In this document: piece after piece, positions 27,239 through 36,038 of the stretch | How positions within the stretch are numbered: position 1 is the stretch's first letter | How the letters are laid out: each line of letters opens with the position of its first letter | NCBI GenBank assembly: GCA_036677085.1 | Contig: JAKFFI010000017.1 | Coordinates: forward strand, 147,587-211,586 | Reading direction: 5' to 3' | Length of the DNA: 64,000 bases | Origin: JAGPUQ01 sp036677085 | Lineage (GTDB): Bacteria; Pseudomonadota; Gammaproteobacteria; Pseudomonadales; Porticoccaceae | Position numbers and translations under genes: made by a program | The notes under the pieces: model-generated | Told to the model about the DNA's origin: nothing | Databases searched by the model: none | What the model saw: only the letters and a program-made list of their open reading frames with translations

Positions 27239-27475
27239 ATGTCAAAAGTGTGTCAGGTCACGGGCAAGCGCCCGATGGTGGGAAATAACGTTTCTCACGC
27301 CAAGAACAGAACGCGACGCCGGTTCGAACCGAATCTGCACACCCACAGATTCTGGGTCGAGTCCCAACGGCGTTTTGTGAAGCTCCGCGTATCCACCAAA
27401 GGACTGCGGATCATCGACCGACTGGGTATCGAGCAGGTGCTTGCGGACCTCCGTGCCAGCGGCAACAGGGTCTAG
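27239..27475 (+). CDS. rpmB: 50S ribosomal protein L28
   Basis: A 78-residue L28 of the usual length. It opens MSKVCQVTGKRPMVGNNVSH and continues with KNRTRRRFEPNLHTHRFWVE, both family hallmarks. GAGG stands five bases before the ATG. It is co-transcribed with rpmG. Confidence 0.97.
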   Translation: MSKVCQVTGKRPMVGNNVSHAKNRTRRRFEPNLHTHRFWVESQRRFVKLRVSTKGLRIIDRLGIEQVLADLRASGNRV

Positions 27476-27483
27476 GAGGCAGC

Positions 27484-27651
27484 ATGGCCAAATCGAATCG
27501 CGACCTGATCAAACTGGTGTCCACCGCGGGCACCGGGCACTACTACACCACGAGCAAGAACAAGCGCACCAAGCCCGAAAAGATCGAAATGAAAAAATTC
27601 GATCCGGTCGTGCGCCAGCATGTGATCTACAAGGAAGCCAAGATCAAGTAA
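27484..27651 (+). CDS. rpmG: 50S ribosomal protein L33
   Basis: A short gene of 55 codons that begins 8 bases after rpmB: MAKSNRDLIKLVSTAGTGHY and onward to KEAKIK. It matches L33 in length and in the TTSKNKRTKPEKIEMKKFDP core. The zinc-binding CxxC pairs of the alternative L33 form are absent, so this is the zinc-free type. A terminator follows. Confidence 0.97.
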   Translation: MAKSNRDLIKLVSTAGTGHYYTTSKNKRTKPEKIEMKKFDPVVRQHVIYKEAKIK

Positions 27652-27679
27652 GCGCCCGCTGGCATGGGTGGCAGACGAA

Positions 27680-27702
27680 GCCCGGCACCCCCGGGCTTTT
27701 TT
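27680..27702 (+). terminator. Intrinsic terminator of rpmB-rpmG
   Basis: A 6-bp stem GCCCGG/CCGGGC with a 5-base loop is followed by six T, 28 bases after the rpmG stop. Confidence 0.8.
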
Positions 27703-27785
27703 GTGTCCCGGCGCTGAGCTCTTGGTGAAGCGTTGCCGACCACCTGATCCAACCTCGTCAACAGTACCGATGCGAGGCCAGTCCA

Positions 27786-28601
27786 CTGCCTGAGCTTCCG
27801 GAAGTCGAAACCACCCTGCGCGGCATCCTGCCGCATCTGGAAAGACGCCGCGTAGCCGCCTTGCGGATACGCCAGCCGGCGCTGCGCTGGCCGGTGCCCG
27901 CGGAGTTGCCGGACCTGCTGCCCGGCCAGTACATCCATGGCGGCCAGCGCCGTGGGAAATACCTGCTCCTCGCCCTCGACGGTGGCCACCTGCTGCTGCA
28001 TCTGGGCATGTCCGGCAGCTTGCGTATGGTCGCACCCGGACTCGCCCCGGGTCCCCATGATCACCTCGATCTGCTGCTCGACGACGGCGGTGTGTTGCGC
28101 TTTACCGACCCGCGCCGTTTCGGGGCGGTACTGTGGCTGACCGGCGATCCGTTTGCACATCCGCTGCTGTGCAATCTCGGGCCGGAACCCCTGAGCGAAC
28201 CTTTCGACGCCGACTATCTTTACAGCCTCTCGCGCGGGCGCCGGGTTCCGGTAAAGAGCTTCCTGATGGACAGTCGGGTCGTGGTCGGCATCGGCAATAT
28301 CTACGCCAATGAAATCCTGTTCCTGAGTGGCGTTCATCCCCTGCGCGCGGCGGGCCGCATTGGGCGGTCGCGCTATGAAGCCGTCGTGGCGATGACCAGG
28401 TCGGTGCTGGGCGCCGCGATCCGCCAGGGTGGCACCACGCTGCGGAATTTTGTCGGCGGCGATGGCAAGCCCGGGTATTTTCGCCAACAGTTGCAGGTCT
28501 ACGGTCGCGCCGGCGAACCGTGCAAAAAATGCGGGAGCCTGCTGCGGGAAGTGCGACTCGGCCAGCGCACCACTGTCTACTGCATCAGCTGTCAGCGCTG
28601 A
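27786..28601 (+). CDS. mutM: Formamidopyrimidine-DNA glycosylase (MutM/Fpg), CTG start
   Basis: Removes 8-oxoguanine and nicks abasic sites. The enzyme needs an N-terminal proline, and the family start (M)PELPEVETT is found in frame only after a CTG at 27786. GAGG lies 8 bases before it, and no ATG, GTG or TTG is available in frame nearby. From CTG it has 271 residues, matching the family (about 270). Also visible are the Lys57-region RRGKYLL, VGIGNIYANEILF and the C-terminal zinc finger CKKC...CISC. A start at 27861 would delete the catalytic proline and glutamate. Confidence 0.92.
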   Translation: MPELPEVETTLRGILPHLERRRVAALRIRQPALRWPVPAELPDLLPGQYIHGGQRRGKYLLLALDGGHLLLHLGMSGSLRMVAPGLAPGPHDHLDLLLDDGGVLRFTDPRRFGAVLWLTGDPFAHPLLCNLGPEPLSEPFDADYLYSLSRGRRVPVKSFLMDSRVVVGIGNIYANEILFLSGVHPLRAAGRIGRSRYEAVVAMTRSVLGAAIRQGGTTLRNFVGGDGKPGYFRQQLQVYGRAGEPCKKCGSLLREVRLGQRTTVYCISCQR

Positions 28602-28608
28602 GCTCGGG

Positions 28609-29085
28609 TCAGACGAAGCGCGTTTTGAGCGCGGCCGCCACCACCGGGGGGACGAAGGGCGTGATGTCGCCGCGCAGGGAAGCGATTTCGCGCACCAGCG
28701 ACGACGAAATGTAGGAGAGTCTTTCGGATGGCGTGAGAAACACGCTCTCCACGTCCGGCGCCAGCGCGCGGTTCATGTTCGCGAGTTGGAATTCGTACTC
28801 AAAATCCGACACGGCGCGCAGCCCGCGAATCACCGCGCAGGCGCCGCAGTCGCGCACGAAATTCACCAGCAGATAGTCGAATCCGCGCACCTCGACATTT
28901 TTGACATGCGCCAGCGCGGCATTGGCGAGATCGATGCGCTCATGCAATGAAAACAGAGGGCCTTTGCGCTCACTGCTCGCGATGGCGAGCACCACCCGAT
29001 CGAACATGCGACAGGCGCGCTCCACCAGATCCACATGGCCGTTGGTAATGGGGTCGAAAGTGCCCGGATAGACGACGATTTTCAT
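28609..29085 (-). CDS. coaD: Phosphopantetheine adenylyltransferase
   Basis: Transfers AMP to 4'-phosphopantetheine in coenzyme A synthesis. It has 158 residues with the nucleotidyltransferase motif GTFDPITNGHVDLV and the second motif SSSLVREIASLRGD (the ISSSxVR type). It is convergent with mutM and coupled in order to rsmD upstream on the same strand. Confidence 0.97.
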   Translation of the reverse strand: MKIVVYPGTFDPITNGHVDLVERACRMFDRVVLAIASSERKGPLFSLHERIDLANAALAHVKNVEVRGFDYLLVNFVRDCGACAVIRGLRAVSDFEYEFQLANMNRALAPDVESVFLTPSERLSYISSSLVREIASLRGDITPFVPPVVAAALKTRFV

Positions 29086-29121
29086 GGTGGACTCCGCGCG
29101 AGGTGGCGCATGGTAAACAAT

Positions 29122-29763
29122 TTACCCAGCCCCCTCAATCACGCCGCAAGTGCGCCGAAACAGCCGGCAACAGACGTCTCCGGAACACTTTTCGCGGTGT
29201 AGATGCCAGTTTGGCGGCAACTCCGGAATGGCCTGTCCGCGTGCGGTTTCGACATAAATCCACGCCGGCGCGACCAGTACTCCGGAGGCTTCGAGCGCCG
29301 GTATCGCACGCCGCAGCAGGTCACTTGCAAACGGCGGGTCGAGAAAGACGATGGTGTACGGATCGGACGATGGCGATCGTCGCGCCAGCCAGGCCAGGGC
29401 ATCGGTGTTGATCACCTCTACCCTATCGGCTTCCAGCCGCGCGCAGTTATTGCGCAATGCCTGCGCCGCCGCGGCACTGGATTCGATCAGGCTGACCAGC
29501 GCCGCACCCCTGGAAGCCGCTTCCAGGCCCAATGCGCCGGAACCGGCAAACAGATCCAGGCAGCGGGCATCCGGCAGCAGCGGCTGCAACCAGCTGAACA
29601 GGGTCTCGCGCAGGCGATCGCCCGTGGGGCGCAATCCCGGCTGCGCCGGAAACACGACCTTCCGGCCGCGCCAGCGCCCGGCGATGATGCGGACGACACC
29701 GGTGTCGTCGCGGGCAGGGCCGCCCGATCTGCCGCCCGATCTGCCGCGAAAGTGCTGCGGCAC
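29122..29763 (-). CDS. rsmD: 16S rRNA (guanine(966)-N2)-methyltransferase RsmD
   Basis: Methylates G966 of 16S rRNA with SAM. The opening RIIAGRWRGRKVVFP, RPTGDRLRETLFSWLQP, the SAM loop LDLFAGSGALGLEAASRG and the catalytic DPPF (FLDPPFASDLL) are diagnostic. I choose the GTG at 29763 because AGGAG lies 7 bases upstream; it gives 213 residues. An ATG at 29811 gives 229 residues but lacks a comparable site and leaves only 17 bases to ftsY. It is divergent from ftsY, as in many gammaproteobacteria. Confidence 0.93.
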   Translation of the reverse strand: MPQHFRGRSGGRSGGPARDDTGVVRIIAGRWRGRKVVFPAQPGLRPTGDRLRETLFSWLQPLLPDARCLDLFAGSGALGLEAASRGAALVSLIESSAAAAQALRNNCARLEADRVEVINTDALAWLARRSPSSDPYTIVFLDPPFASDLLRRAIPALEASGVLVAPAWIYVETARGQAIPELPPNWHLHREKCSGDVCCRLFRRTCGVIEGAG

Positions 29764-29828
29764 GCGCGTGCTCCTGGCTCGGTGGGGAGTGGTAGCATAC
29801 ACGGCCCCCATTCCAGCCGCCCAAACTC

Positions 29829-30980
29829 ATGACAAGCGACGAAACCGCAGCGCAAAAACCGTCGGATCGTGGCGGTCTGTTTGGGCTGTTTCGCCGCCGC
29901 AAGGCGCACGAGGAAGCTTCAGTTCCGCCGTCGGCGCCAGCATCGGCTCCGCAGCCGAACGTTGCGGAGCCGACTGCCGTGGCGGTCGAGACCGGCTTGG
30001 CGGTGCCCGCGGTGGTGATCGAAAAACCCGCGCCAGGCGCAGCGCCGGCACAAGTCGAGGAACCCGCGCGGCGCGGGCTGTTCCGGCGCGCCCTGGCCCG
30101 CACCGGCGCGGGGCTGGGCAATCTGCTGCTCGGCCGCAAGGCCATCGACGCCGAGCTGTATGAAGAGCTCGAAACCAGTCTATTGATGGCCGACATGGGC
30201 GTCGAAACCGCCAACGCGGTGATCGCCGAACTCACCGCGCGGGTCAAGCGGCGCAACCTGAGCGACGCCCAGGCGCTGCGCGGCGAGCTGCGGACGCTGC
30301 TGATGGAGCTGCTCGAACCCTGTCAGCGGCCGCTGGTGATCGACCATCAGAAACCCTTTGTGATACTGGTGGTCGGCGTCAATGGCGTCGGCAAGACCAC
30401 CACCATCGGCAAGCTGGCGCACCGCCTGCAATCCGAGGGTCGCACGCTGATGCTCGCCGCCGGCGACACCTTCCGTGCCGCCGCAGTGGAACAGTTGCAG
30501 GCCTGGGGTGATCGCAATCGCGTGCCAGTGGTTTCCCAGGGCACGGGCGCCGACAGCGCCTCCGTTATTTTCGACGCCATTCAGTCGGCCCAGGCGCGGC
30601 AGCTGGATGTGGTGATCGCCGATACCGCCGGGCGTCTGCATACCAAGGACAATCTCATGGCGGAATTGACCAAGGTGCGCCGGGTGATGGCCAAGCTCGA
30701 CCCCGACGCGCCCCACGAAACCCTGCTGGTGCTGGATGCCGGCACCGGACAGAACGCTGTGGTCCAGATGCGCCAGTTCAGCGCCGCCGTCGCGGTGACC
30801 GGAATCGCGCTCACCAAGCTGGATGGCACCGCCAAAGGCGGGGTGATTTTTGCGCTGTGCCGGGAGTTCGGCGTGCCCATTCGCTATGTGGGTCTGGGCG
30901 AAGGTATCGACGACCTGCAACCGTTCGATGCCGAACTCTTTGTCGACGCGCTGCTTGCGACCGAGGACAACGTCGGCTAG
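29829..30980 (+). CDS. ftsY: Signal recognition particle receptor FtsY
   Basis: Membrane-associated SRP GTPase that delivers nascent chains to the translocon. An acidic/Ala/Pro-rich A region (residues 1-90) is followed by the NG domain with GTP motif VVGVNGVGKTTTIGKLA, DTFRAAAVEQLQAWG, DTAGRLH and the TKLDGTAKGG guanine-specificity motif. It has 383 residues. Its TAG is immediately followed by the ftsE ATG, so ftsY-ftsE-ftsX form one operon. Confidence 0.97.
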   Translation: MTSDETAAQKPSDRGGLFGLFRRRKAHEEASVPPSAPASAPQPNVAEPTAVAVETGLAVPAVVIEKPAPGAAPAQVEEPARRGLFRRALARTGAGLGNLLLGRKAIDAELYEELETSLLMADMGVETANAVIAELTARVKRRNLSDAQALRGELRTLLMELLEPCQRPLVIDHQKPFVILVVGVNGVGKTTTIGKLAHRLQSEGRTLMLAAGDTFRAAAVEQLQAWGDRNRVPVVSQGTGADSASVIFDAIQSAQARQLDVVIADTAGRLHTKDNLMAELTKVRRVMAKLDPDAPHETLLVLDAGTGQNAVVQMRQFSAAVAVTGIALTKLDGTAKGGVIFALCREFGVPIRYVGLGEGIDDLQPFDAELFVDALLATEDNVG

Positions 30981-31658
30981 ATGATCCGGTTCGATCAGGT
31001 CTGTAAACGTTATCCCGGCGGCCATGATGCTCTGACCGGGGTGAGTTTCGCGCTGGGCGTCGGTGAATTTGCCTTCCTCACCGGCCATTCCGGCGCCGGC
31101 AAGAGCTCATTGCTGCGCCTGATCATGCTGCTGGAGCAACCGACCCAGGGCCAGATACTGATCAACGGCCGCAGCCTCGGACGTCTGCACCGCAGCCAGA
31201 TCCCCCATTACCGCCGCAACATCGGGGTCGTGTTTCAGAACCACCATCTGCTGCTCGATCGCAGCGTTCACGACAATGTCGCCCTGCCGCTGCGGGTGTC
31301 CGGCTATCGCGCGAGCGACGTCGCGCGGCGGGTGCGCGCCGCACTCGACAAGGTGGGCTTGCTGGATCGGGAGCACCACAAGCCGCTCGAGTTGTCGAGC
31401 GGGGAACAGCAGCGCGTGGGCATCGCGCGCGCCGTGGTGCACACGCCCCGCATCCTGCTGGCGGACGAGCCCACCGGCAATCTCGACCCCGAGCTGTCCA
31501 TGGAAATCATGCAGTTGTTTCGCGATTTCAGCGATCTCGGCGTGACCGTGCTGATTGCGACCCACGCTGTCGGCCTCATCGAGGCGCTGGGGCGGCGGCA
31601 GTTGCAACTCAGGAACGGCCGCCTGATCGCCGGGGGTGACGCTGATGCCGCGGACTGA
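30981..31658 (+). CDS. ftsE: Cell division ATP-binding protein FtsE
   Basis: ABC ATPase that works with FtsX to activate septal peptidoglycan hydrolases. Walker A GHSGAGKSSLL, Q-loop VFQNHHLL, signature LSSGEQQRVGIARA, Walker B ILLADEPTGNLD and the switch His in ATHAVGL are all intact. It has 225 residues. FtsX overlaps its 3' end. Confidence 0.97.
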   Translation: MIRFDQVCKRYPGGHDALTGVSFALGVGEFAFLTGHSGAGKSSLLRLIMLLEQPTQGQILINGRSLGRLHRSQIPHYRRNIGVVFQNHHLLLDRSVHDNVALPLRVSGYRASDVARRVRAALDKVGLLDREHHKPLELSSGEQQRVGIARAVVHTPRILLADEPTGNLDPELSMEIMQLFRDFSDLGVTVLIATHAVGLIEALGRRQLQLRNGRLIAGGDADAAD

Positions 31659-32664
31659 CCGGGGGCCGGCGCGCGCTACCCGTCCGGTGCCCCAAAGCGG
31701 GACCCGAACCCCGCGGCCCGGGGCCAGCGCGCGCCGCCTGAGCCTTGGCGATCGGTTCGTGGCCGGGGTGCGTCACCACCGCGAAACAGCGGCGCAGAGT
31801 TTTATCCGACTCGCGGCCGCGCCGGTGCAAAGCCTGATGACGGTGTTGGTCATCGCGATTGCGCTGGCGCTTCCGACCAGTCTCTATCTGGTGGTGGCAA
31901 GCGTGCAACAGCTTGCCGGGGGGCTGGATGCGGGCAACCGCCTCACCCTCTATTTGCACCTGGATGCGACTCCCAAGGCAATTGATGAGCTCCTCGCACA
32001 ACTGCGGGAACATGGGGGGGTGAACGCCGTGCAGTTCATTTCCGCGGAACAGGGCCTCACCGAATTCAAGGCGAGTTCGGGCTTCGGCGATGTTCTGGAT
32101 CTGCTGGACCATAACCCCCTGCCGCCCGTGGTAGTGGTGACGGCGCGGGATCAGCCCGGCGCCGCTGCGCTGACTGCTCTGGCGGACGCATTTGCGAAAC
32201 TGCCGTCGGTGGAGGCGGTGCAGATCGATACCCAGTGGGTCGCACGGGCAAATGCCATCGCCACTATCGGCCGGCAAGCCGCCCTGGCGCTGGCGACCGT
32301 GCTCGCTCTGGGCGTATTGTTGATCGTGGGAAATACCATCCGGCTGGCCATCGAAAACTGCCGCGAGGAAATTCTGGTGGTCAAACTGGTCGGCGGCACC
32401 GATGCCTTTGCGCGCCGGCCGTTCCTCTACATGGGGTTCTGGTACGGCCTGGGCGGCGGAATTCTGTCCTGCATCATGGTCGCTGCCGGTCGTTGGTGGC
32501 TGCATTATCCGGTGGATCGACTCGCCGCTCTGTACCAGAGCCAATGGGGCTTGGCGCGGCTGGGTGTGGTGGAGTCGCTCGCGCTGGCGATCGCCGCCGG
32601 TGCGCTCGGCGCCCTGGGCGCCCGGCTCGCGGCTGGCCTCCAGATGAGAGAAATAGAGCCTTGA
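31636..32664 (+). CDS. ftsX: Cell division permease-like protein FtsX
   Basis: A 342-residue membrane partner of FtsE. An N-terminal cytoplasmic segment (about 1-60), TM1 (LMTVLVIAIALALPTSLYLV), a large periplasmic loop and three C-terminal helices match the FtsX topology. The start is GTG at 31636 or ATG at 31645, both inside the ftsE end; I cannot decide between them. An rpoH promoter lies in the gap after it. Confidence 0.94.
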   Translation: MTLMPRTDRGPARATRPVPQSGTRTPRPGASARRLSLGDRFVAGVRHHRETAAQSFIRLAAAPVQSLMTVLVIAIALALPTSLYLVVASVQQLAGGLDAGNRLTLYLHLDATPKAIDELLAQLREHGGVNAVQFISAEQGLTEFKASSGFGDVLDLLDHNPLPPVVVVTARDQPGAAALTALADAFAKLPSVEAVQIDTQWVARANAIATIGRQAALALATVLALGVLLIVGNTIRLAIENCREEILVVKLVGGTDAFARRPFLYMGFWYGLGGGILSCIMVAAGRWWLHYPVDRLAALYQSQWGLARLGVVESLALAIAAGALGALGARLAAGLQMREIEP

Positions 32665-32706
32665 TTTATAAGGATAAACAAAACAGCCTTGAACTTTCAT
32701 TGGCGA

Positions 32707-32734
32707 TTGCCGTCCAATTTTCCAGTGTTAGAAT
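32707..32734 (+). promoter_or_regulatory. Promoter of rpoH
   Basis: TTGCCG (32707-32712), a 16-base spacer and TAGAAT (32729-32734), 27 bases before the rpoH ATG. The short leader leaves little room for a ribosome-binding site: only CGAGG (32751-32755) precedes the ATG. Confidence 0.6.
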
Positions 32735-32760
32735 ACCCCCCCTGAATTCGCGAGGCCGTC

Positions 32761-33621
32761 ATGGGTAAAAGTCTGCAAGTTGTGAATCCGCTGATCCCGG
32801 GCGGCAATATCGCCGCGTATGTGAATAGCGTGAGCGCGATTGCGGTGCTGTCCGCGGAGCAGGAGCGCGAACTGGCCGAACGGCTGTATCACCACAACGA
32901 TCTGGATGCCGCGCGGGATCTGGTGTTGTCGCACTTGCGGTTCGTGGTCCATATCGCGCGCTCCTATTCCGGCTACGGCCTGCCGCTGGCGGATATCGTC
33001 CAGGAAGGCAACGTCGGCCTGATGAAGGCAGTCAAGCGTTTCGACCCCAGCAAGGGTGTGCGCCTGATCTCCTTTGCGGTGCACTGGATCAAGGCCGAAA
33101 TCCACGAATACGTCCTGCGCAACTGGCGCATCGTCAAGGTCGCCACCACCAAAGCGCAGCGCAAGCTGTTCTTCAACCTGCGCGGCAGCAAGAAGCGTCT
33201 GGGCTGGCTCAACAACGAAGAAGCTGCCGCTGTGGCCGCGGACCTCGGTGTCGAGATCAAGCAGGTACGCGAGATGGAGCAGCGGCTGTCCGCGCGCGAC
33301 GCAGCGTTTGATCTGTCCGTCGATGAGGACGAAGACTCCGCCTATCTGGTGCCCGCGCAGTACCTTGAAGACCCCAGCGGCGACCCCGCCCGGCAACTCG
33401 AACAGTCCGACTGGGAAGAGGTTCACTACGGTCGGCTGAATGCCGCGGTAGCCGGGCTGGACGAACGCAGTCGCGACATCATCCAGCAGCGCTGGTTGAG
33501 CGACGAAAAAGTCACGCTGCACGACCTTGCGGCCAAATACGCGGTTTCGGCCGAGCGGATTCGGCAGCTTGAGCAGAGCGCGATGAAAAAAGTGCGCGGA
33601 CTGATCGAACCCCAAACCTGA
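32761..33621 (+). CDS. rpoH: RNA polymerase heat-shock sigma factor sigma-32
   Basis: A 286-residue RpoH. Region 2 (LRFVVHIARSYSGYGLPLADIVQEGNVGLM, then SFAVHWIKAEIHEYVLRNWRIVK) is followed by the RpoH box with QRKLFFNLR, unique to sigma-32 proteins, and region 4 at the end (DERSRDIIQQRWL, VSAERIRQLEQSAMKK). The gene follows ftsYEX, the standard order, and ends at a strong terminator. Confidence 0.97.
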   Translation: MGKSLQVVNPLIPGGNIAAYVNSVSAIAVLSAEQERELAERLYHHNDLDAARDLVLSHLRFVVHIARSYSGYGLPLADIVQEGNVGLMKAVKRFDPSKGVRLISFAVHWIKAEIHEYVLRNWRIVKVATTKAQRKLFFNLRGSKKRLGWLNNEEAAAVAADLGVEIKQVREMEQRLSARDAAFDLSVDEDEDSAYLVPAQYLEDPSGDPARQLEQSDWEEVHYGRLNAAVAGLDERSRDIIQQRWLSDEKVTLHDLAAKYAVSAERIRQLEQSAMKKVRGLIEPQT

Positions 33622-33642
33622 TGCCGCCGTGCCGCCCGCACG

Positions 33643-33670
33643 AAAAAGCCGCGCCGGGCGCGGCTTTTTT
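33643..33670 (+). terminator. Intrinsic terminator after rpoH
   Basis: AAAAAGCCGCGC/GCGCGGCTTTTTT forms a 12-bp stem with a 3-base loop. The A/T arms make it usable in both directions. Confidence 0.88.
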
Positions 33671-33742
33671 ATTTCCGACCCGGACCGGTTCATTTCCGAT
33701 CCGCGCCCATTTTGTTTCGGTCTGTATCTGCGAGAGATCATC

Positions 33743-34129
33743 GTGAATCCAGGAATATTTTTGTCCGCGGCGCTCAGCGGTTTCCTGACGGTGTCGCTGG
33801 GCGCCTTCGGTGCCCACGCCCTGAAGCATTCCCTGACGCCCGCGGAGCTCTCGATCTGGCAGACGGCCGTTCACTATCAGATGTTTCATACCGCGGCGTT
33901 GCTGGTACTGGGTCTGCTGCCCGCCGCGCGGCAACTGCGAACGCTGCGCCTGGCAGGCTGGTGCCTGAACGGCGGGATCCTCCTGTTTTCCGGCAGTCTG
34001 TATTTGCTGGCGGTCACGGGGCGGACCTGGCTTGGCGCCATCACCCCGCTCGGCGGCCTGCTCTTCCTCCTGGGCTGGGGCACGCTGGCCTGCCATGCCG
34101 CGCACTGCTGGCGGGAGGCGCGACAGTGA
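33743..34129 (+). CDS. DUF423 family membrane protein (YgdD-like)
   Basis: A 128-residue protein with four hydrophobic segments. The opening FLSAALSGFLTVSLGAFGAHALK, with the AFGAHALK signature, then WQTAVHYQMFHTAALL and FSGSLYLLAVTG, defines DUF423. The start is GTG 33743, with GAGAG just upstream; the open frame before it crosses the terminator. Its stop overlaps the trmB start (GTGA). The function is unknown. Confidence 0.88.
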   Translation: MNPGIFLSAALSGFLTVSLGAFGAHALKHSLTPAELSIWQTAVHYQMFHTAALLVLGLLPAARQLRTLRLAGWCLNGGILLFSGSLYLLAVTGRTWLGAITPLGGLLFLLGWGTLACHAAHCWREARQ

Positions 34130-34833
34130 GCGGCAACGACCTATCCAGCATTCTCCCCGAACGCCGGGAGCGGGCGATCCGCAGCTATGTGGTGCGTGCC
34201 GGACGCATGACGGACGCGCAGCGTCGTGGCCTGGACGAAGACTGGCCGAACTGCCGGTTGCGCCTCGCGGATGGCCGGGTGAACTGGCCCGACGTATTCG
34301 GACGACACGGCCCGGTGGTGCTGGAAATCGGCTTTGGCATGGGCGACTCCCTGCTCGCCATGGCCGAAGCCGCCCCGGAGACCGATTTTGTCGGCGTCGA
34401 GGTGCATCCGCCCGGCGCCGGGCGCCTGGCGCATGGCGCGGCGCAACGGGGGCTGAAAAACCTGCGCATCTACCTCGCGGATGCCGAGGATGTGCTGGAC
34501 GAATGTGTTCCGGACGCGAGTCTGGCGCGGATTCAGATCTATTTTCCCGATCCCTGGCCCAAGAAAAAGCATCACAAGCGGCGTTTGGTGCAGCCATCCC
34601 TGGTGCGCCGGCTGCGCGCCAAGCTCGCGCCCGAGGGTCTGCTGCATCTGGCCACCGACTGGGAGCCTTACGCGGAACACATGCTCGAGGTACTCAGCGC
34701 CGACCCTGGCCTGGTGAATCTGGGCACGCCCTTTGTGGAGCGTCCGGCGTTTCGCCCCGCCACCAAATTCGAGCGCCGTGGTGAACGCCTCGGCCATCGG
34801 GTGCTGGACCTGTTGTTTCGTCGCAGCGATTGA
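34126..34833 (+). CDS. trmB: tRNA (guanine(46)-N7)-methyltransferase
   Basis: Methylates G46 in the variable loop of tRNA. It has 235 residues from the GTG at 34126, which has GGGAGG upstream and overlaps the DUF423 stop. The SAM motif LEIGFGMGDSLL, the EVHPPGAGRLAHGA segment and the catalytic IYFPDPWPKKKHHKRRL are diagnostic. Confidence 0.96.
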   Translation: MSGNDLSSILPERRERAIRSYVVRAGRMTDAQRRGLDEDWPNCRLRLADGRVNWPDVFGRHGPVVLEIGFGMGDSLLAMAEAAPETDFVGVEVHPPGAGRLAHGAAQRGLKNLRIYLADAEDVLDECVPDASLARIQIYFPDPWPKKKHHKRRLVQPSLVRRLRAKLAPEGLLHLATDWEPYAEHMLEVLSADPGLVNLGTPFVERPAFRPATKFERRGERLGHRVLDLLFRRSD

Positions 34834-34839
34834 TCGGCG

Positions 34840-35322
34840 ATGGGCGGAGCCTTGGCGGACGAATTCTGGGCGTTTTCCCTCGCACTCTATTCCCGGCCCC
34901 GGGTCGCCGAATACTGTCTGCGACTCCAGGACTACGCCGGCGCCAACGTCAACCTACTGTTGTTCTGCTGCTGGACCGGCAGGCGCGGCATTGCGCTGGA
35001 CGCTCAGGGCCTGGCGGCGGCAGCGGCAACGATCGAAGACTGGCAAGTCCGGGTGCTGCTGCCACTGCGCGCACGGCGGCGCTCGGTGGGCATTGCCGCG
35101 CCCGAAAAACAGCGCCTGCTGACCGAGGAACTGAGCGCCGAACGACGTGAACAGGCGCTGTTGGTGCAATGGCTGGAGGATTGCGGGTTGGCTCGCCCGG
35201 GTTCGGCACACGACGGCGACACGTGCGCGCGGGTGAATCTGACCCGCTACTGCGCAACGCTGGGCGTGGCGCTCGAACACGATAATCCGCTGTTGATCGA
35301 CGCGCCACACGATAGCGGCTGA
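34840..35322 (+). CDS. TIGR02444 family protein
   Basis: A 160-residue cytoplasmic protein starting 6 bases after trmB. The opening FWAFSLALYSRPRVAEYCLRLQD and NLLLFCCWTGRRG match the TIGR02444 (DUF2390) family of uncharacterised proteobacterial proteins. No membrane segment or catalytic motif is visible. Confidence 0.82.
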   Translation: MGGALADEFWAFSLALYSRPRVAEYCLRLQDYAGANVNLLLFCCWTGRRGIALDAQGLAAAAATIEDWQVRVLLPLRARRRSVGIAAPEKQRLLTEELSAERREQALLVQWLEDCGLARPGSAHDGDTCARVNLTRYCATLGVALEHDNPLLIDAPHDSG

Positions 35323-35466
35323 ATTGGGGCCAGCCCGGGGCAACAAAGACAGGCTCGCTGGCCAGCCCCGGCAACTCGGGGAACCCAGGTCGCGGCAACG
35401 GGAGTCCGGCGGCGCAAGAGAAATCCCCTGTTTTCCTCCAGGAAACCCCTGATCAATGCCCTCGAT

Positions 35467-35501
35467 CCTTCGACAGAGCCCCCCATGAGCTCTGTCGAAG
35501 G
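35467..35501. repeat. REP-like palindrome / bidirectional hairpin
   Basis: Perfect 13-base arms CCTTCGACAGAGC and GCTCTGTCGAAGG surround a 9-base loop. The CTTCGACAGxGC type is a common dispersed palindrome in proteobacteria. It stands between the convergent TIGR02444 and DUF3185 genes and could end transcription from both sides, although no T-run follows. Confidence 0.7.
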
Positions 35502-35520
35502 GTCATGGAATCAGATCAGC

Positions 35521-35739
35521 CTAGCTTTTCCTGCCCACGACCAGCAGGAGTCCGCCCACAAGGATCGCTCCCACACCAGCCCATACCGGGACATTGACCT
35601 GCTCTTTTTCGTCCACCGACAAATGTAACGGGCCTACGTCGGCCGTGTGTCTCTCCTTGGTGTAGCTGAAGCCGCCATAGGCGAGCCCCAGAGCACCGGC
35701 AACGATCAGCAGGATCCCTGCAATCCTTTGTACATTCAT
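35521..35739 (-). CDS. DUF3185 family small membrane protein
   Basis: A 72-residue protein with two hydrophobic helices (about 6-24 and 49-68) and a short polar loop (YTKERHTADVGPLHLSVDEKE), as in DUF3185 proteins of unknown function. It follows another tiny membrane protein gene on the same strand, a pair often seen in envelope-stress contexts. Confidence 0.75.
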   Translation of the reverse strand: MNVQRIAGILLIVAGALGLAYGGFSYTKERHTADVGPLHLSVDEKEQVNVPVWAGVGAILVGGLLLVVGRKS

Positions 35740-35812
35740 CTTGTCTTCCCCTTGCAGTAACGGCCGAGCCCCGATTCGGGAGGCCCTTCCCGTGGAGCTC
35801 GATTCGGAAAGG

Positions 35813-35959
35813 TCAGAGCCTCCTGCCTTGAATGACCCGGATCAGAATGACTATAACGGCTACGACCAGCAGCAGGTGGATTAAACCGCCCATGGTGTAG
35901 GAAGATACCAGCCCCAACGCCCACAGGATCAGCAAAATTATCGCGATCGTTTCAAGCAT
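35813..35959 (-). CDS. lmo0937 family small membrane protein
   Basis: A 48-codon gene. It starts MLETIAIILLILWALGLVSS and continues through TMGGLIHLLLVVAVIVILIR to a basic end, the two-helix pattern of the lmo0937 family, whose members are tiny and uncharacterised. It lies 73 bases upstream of the DUF3185 gene on the same strand. A ribosome-binding site is weak. Confidence 0.75.
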   Translation of the reverse strand: MLETIAIILLILWALGLVSSYTMGGLIHLLLVVAVIVILIRVIQGRRL

Positions 35960-36038
35960 GTCCGTGCCCCTGTTTCTGTCTGAACGGGCTTTGATGCTAG
36001 CACACTAAACGTGGCGGCGACGTTGAGTCGGGACGGAT

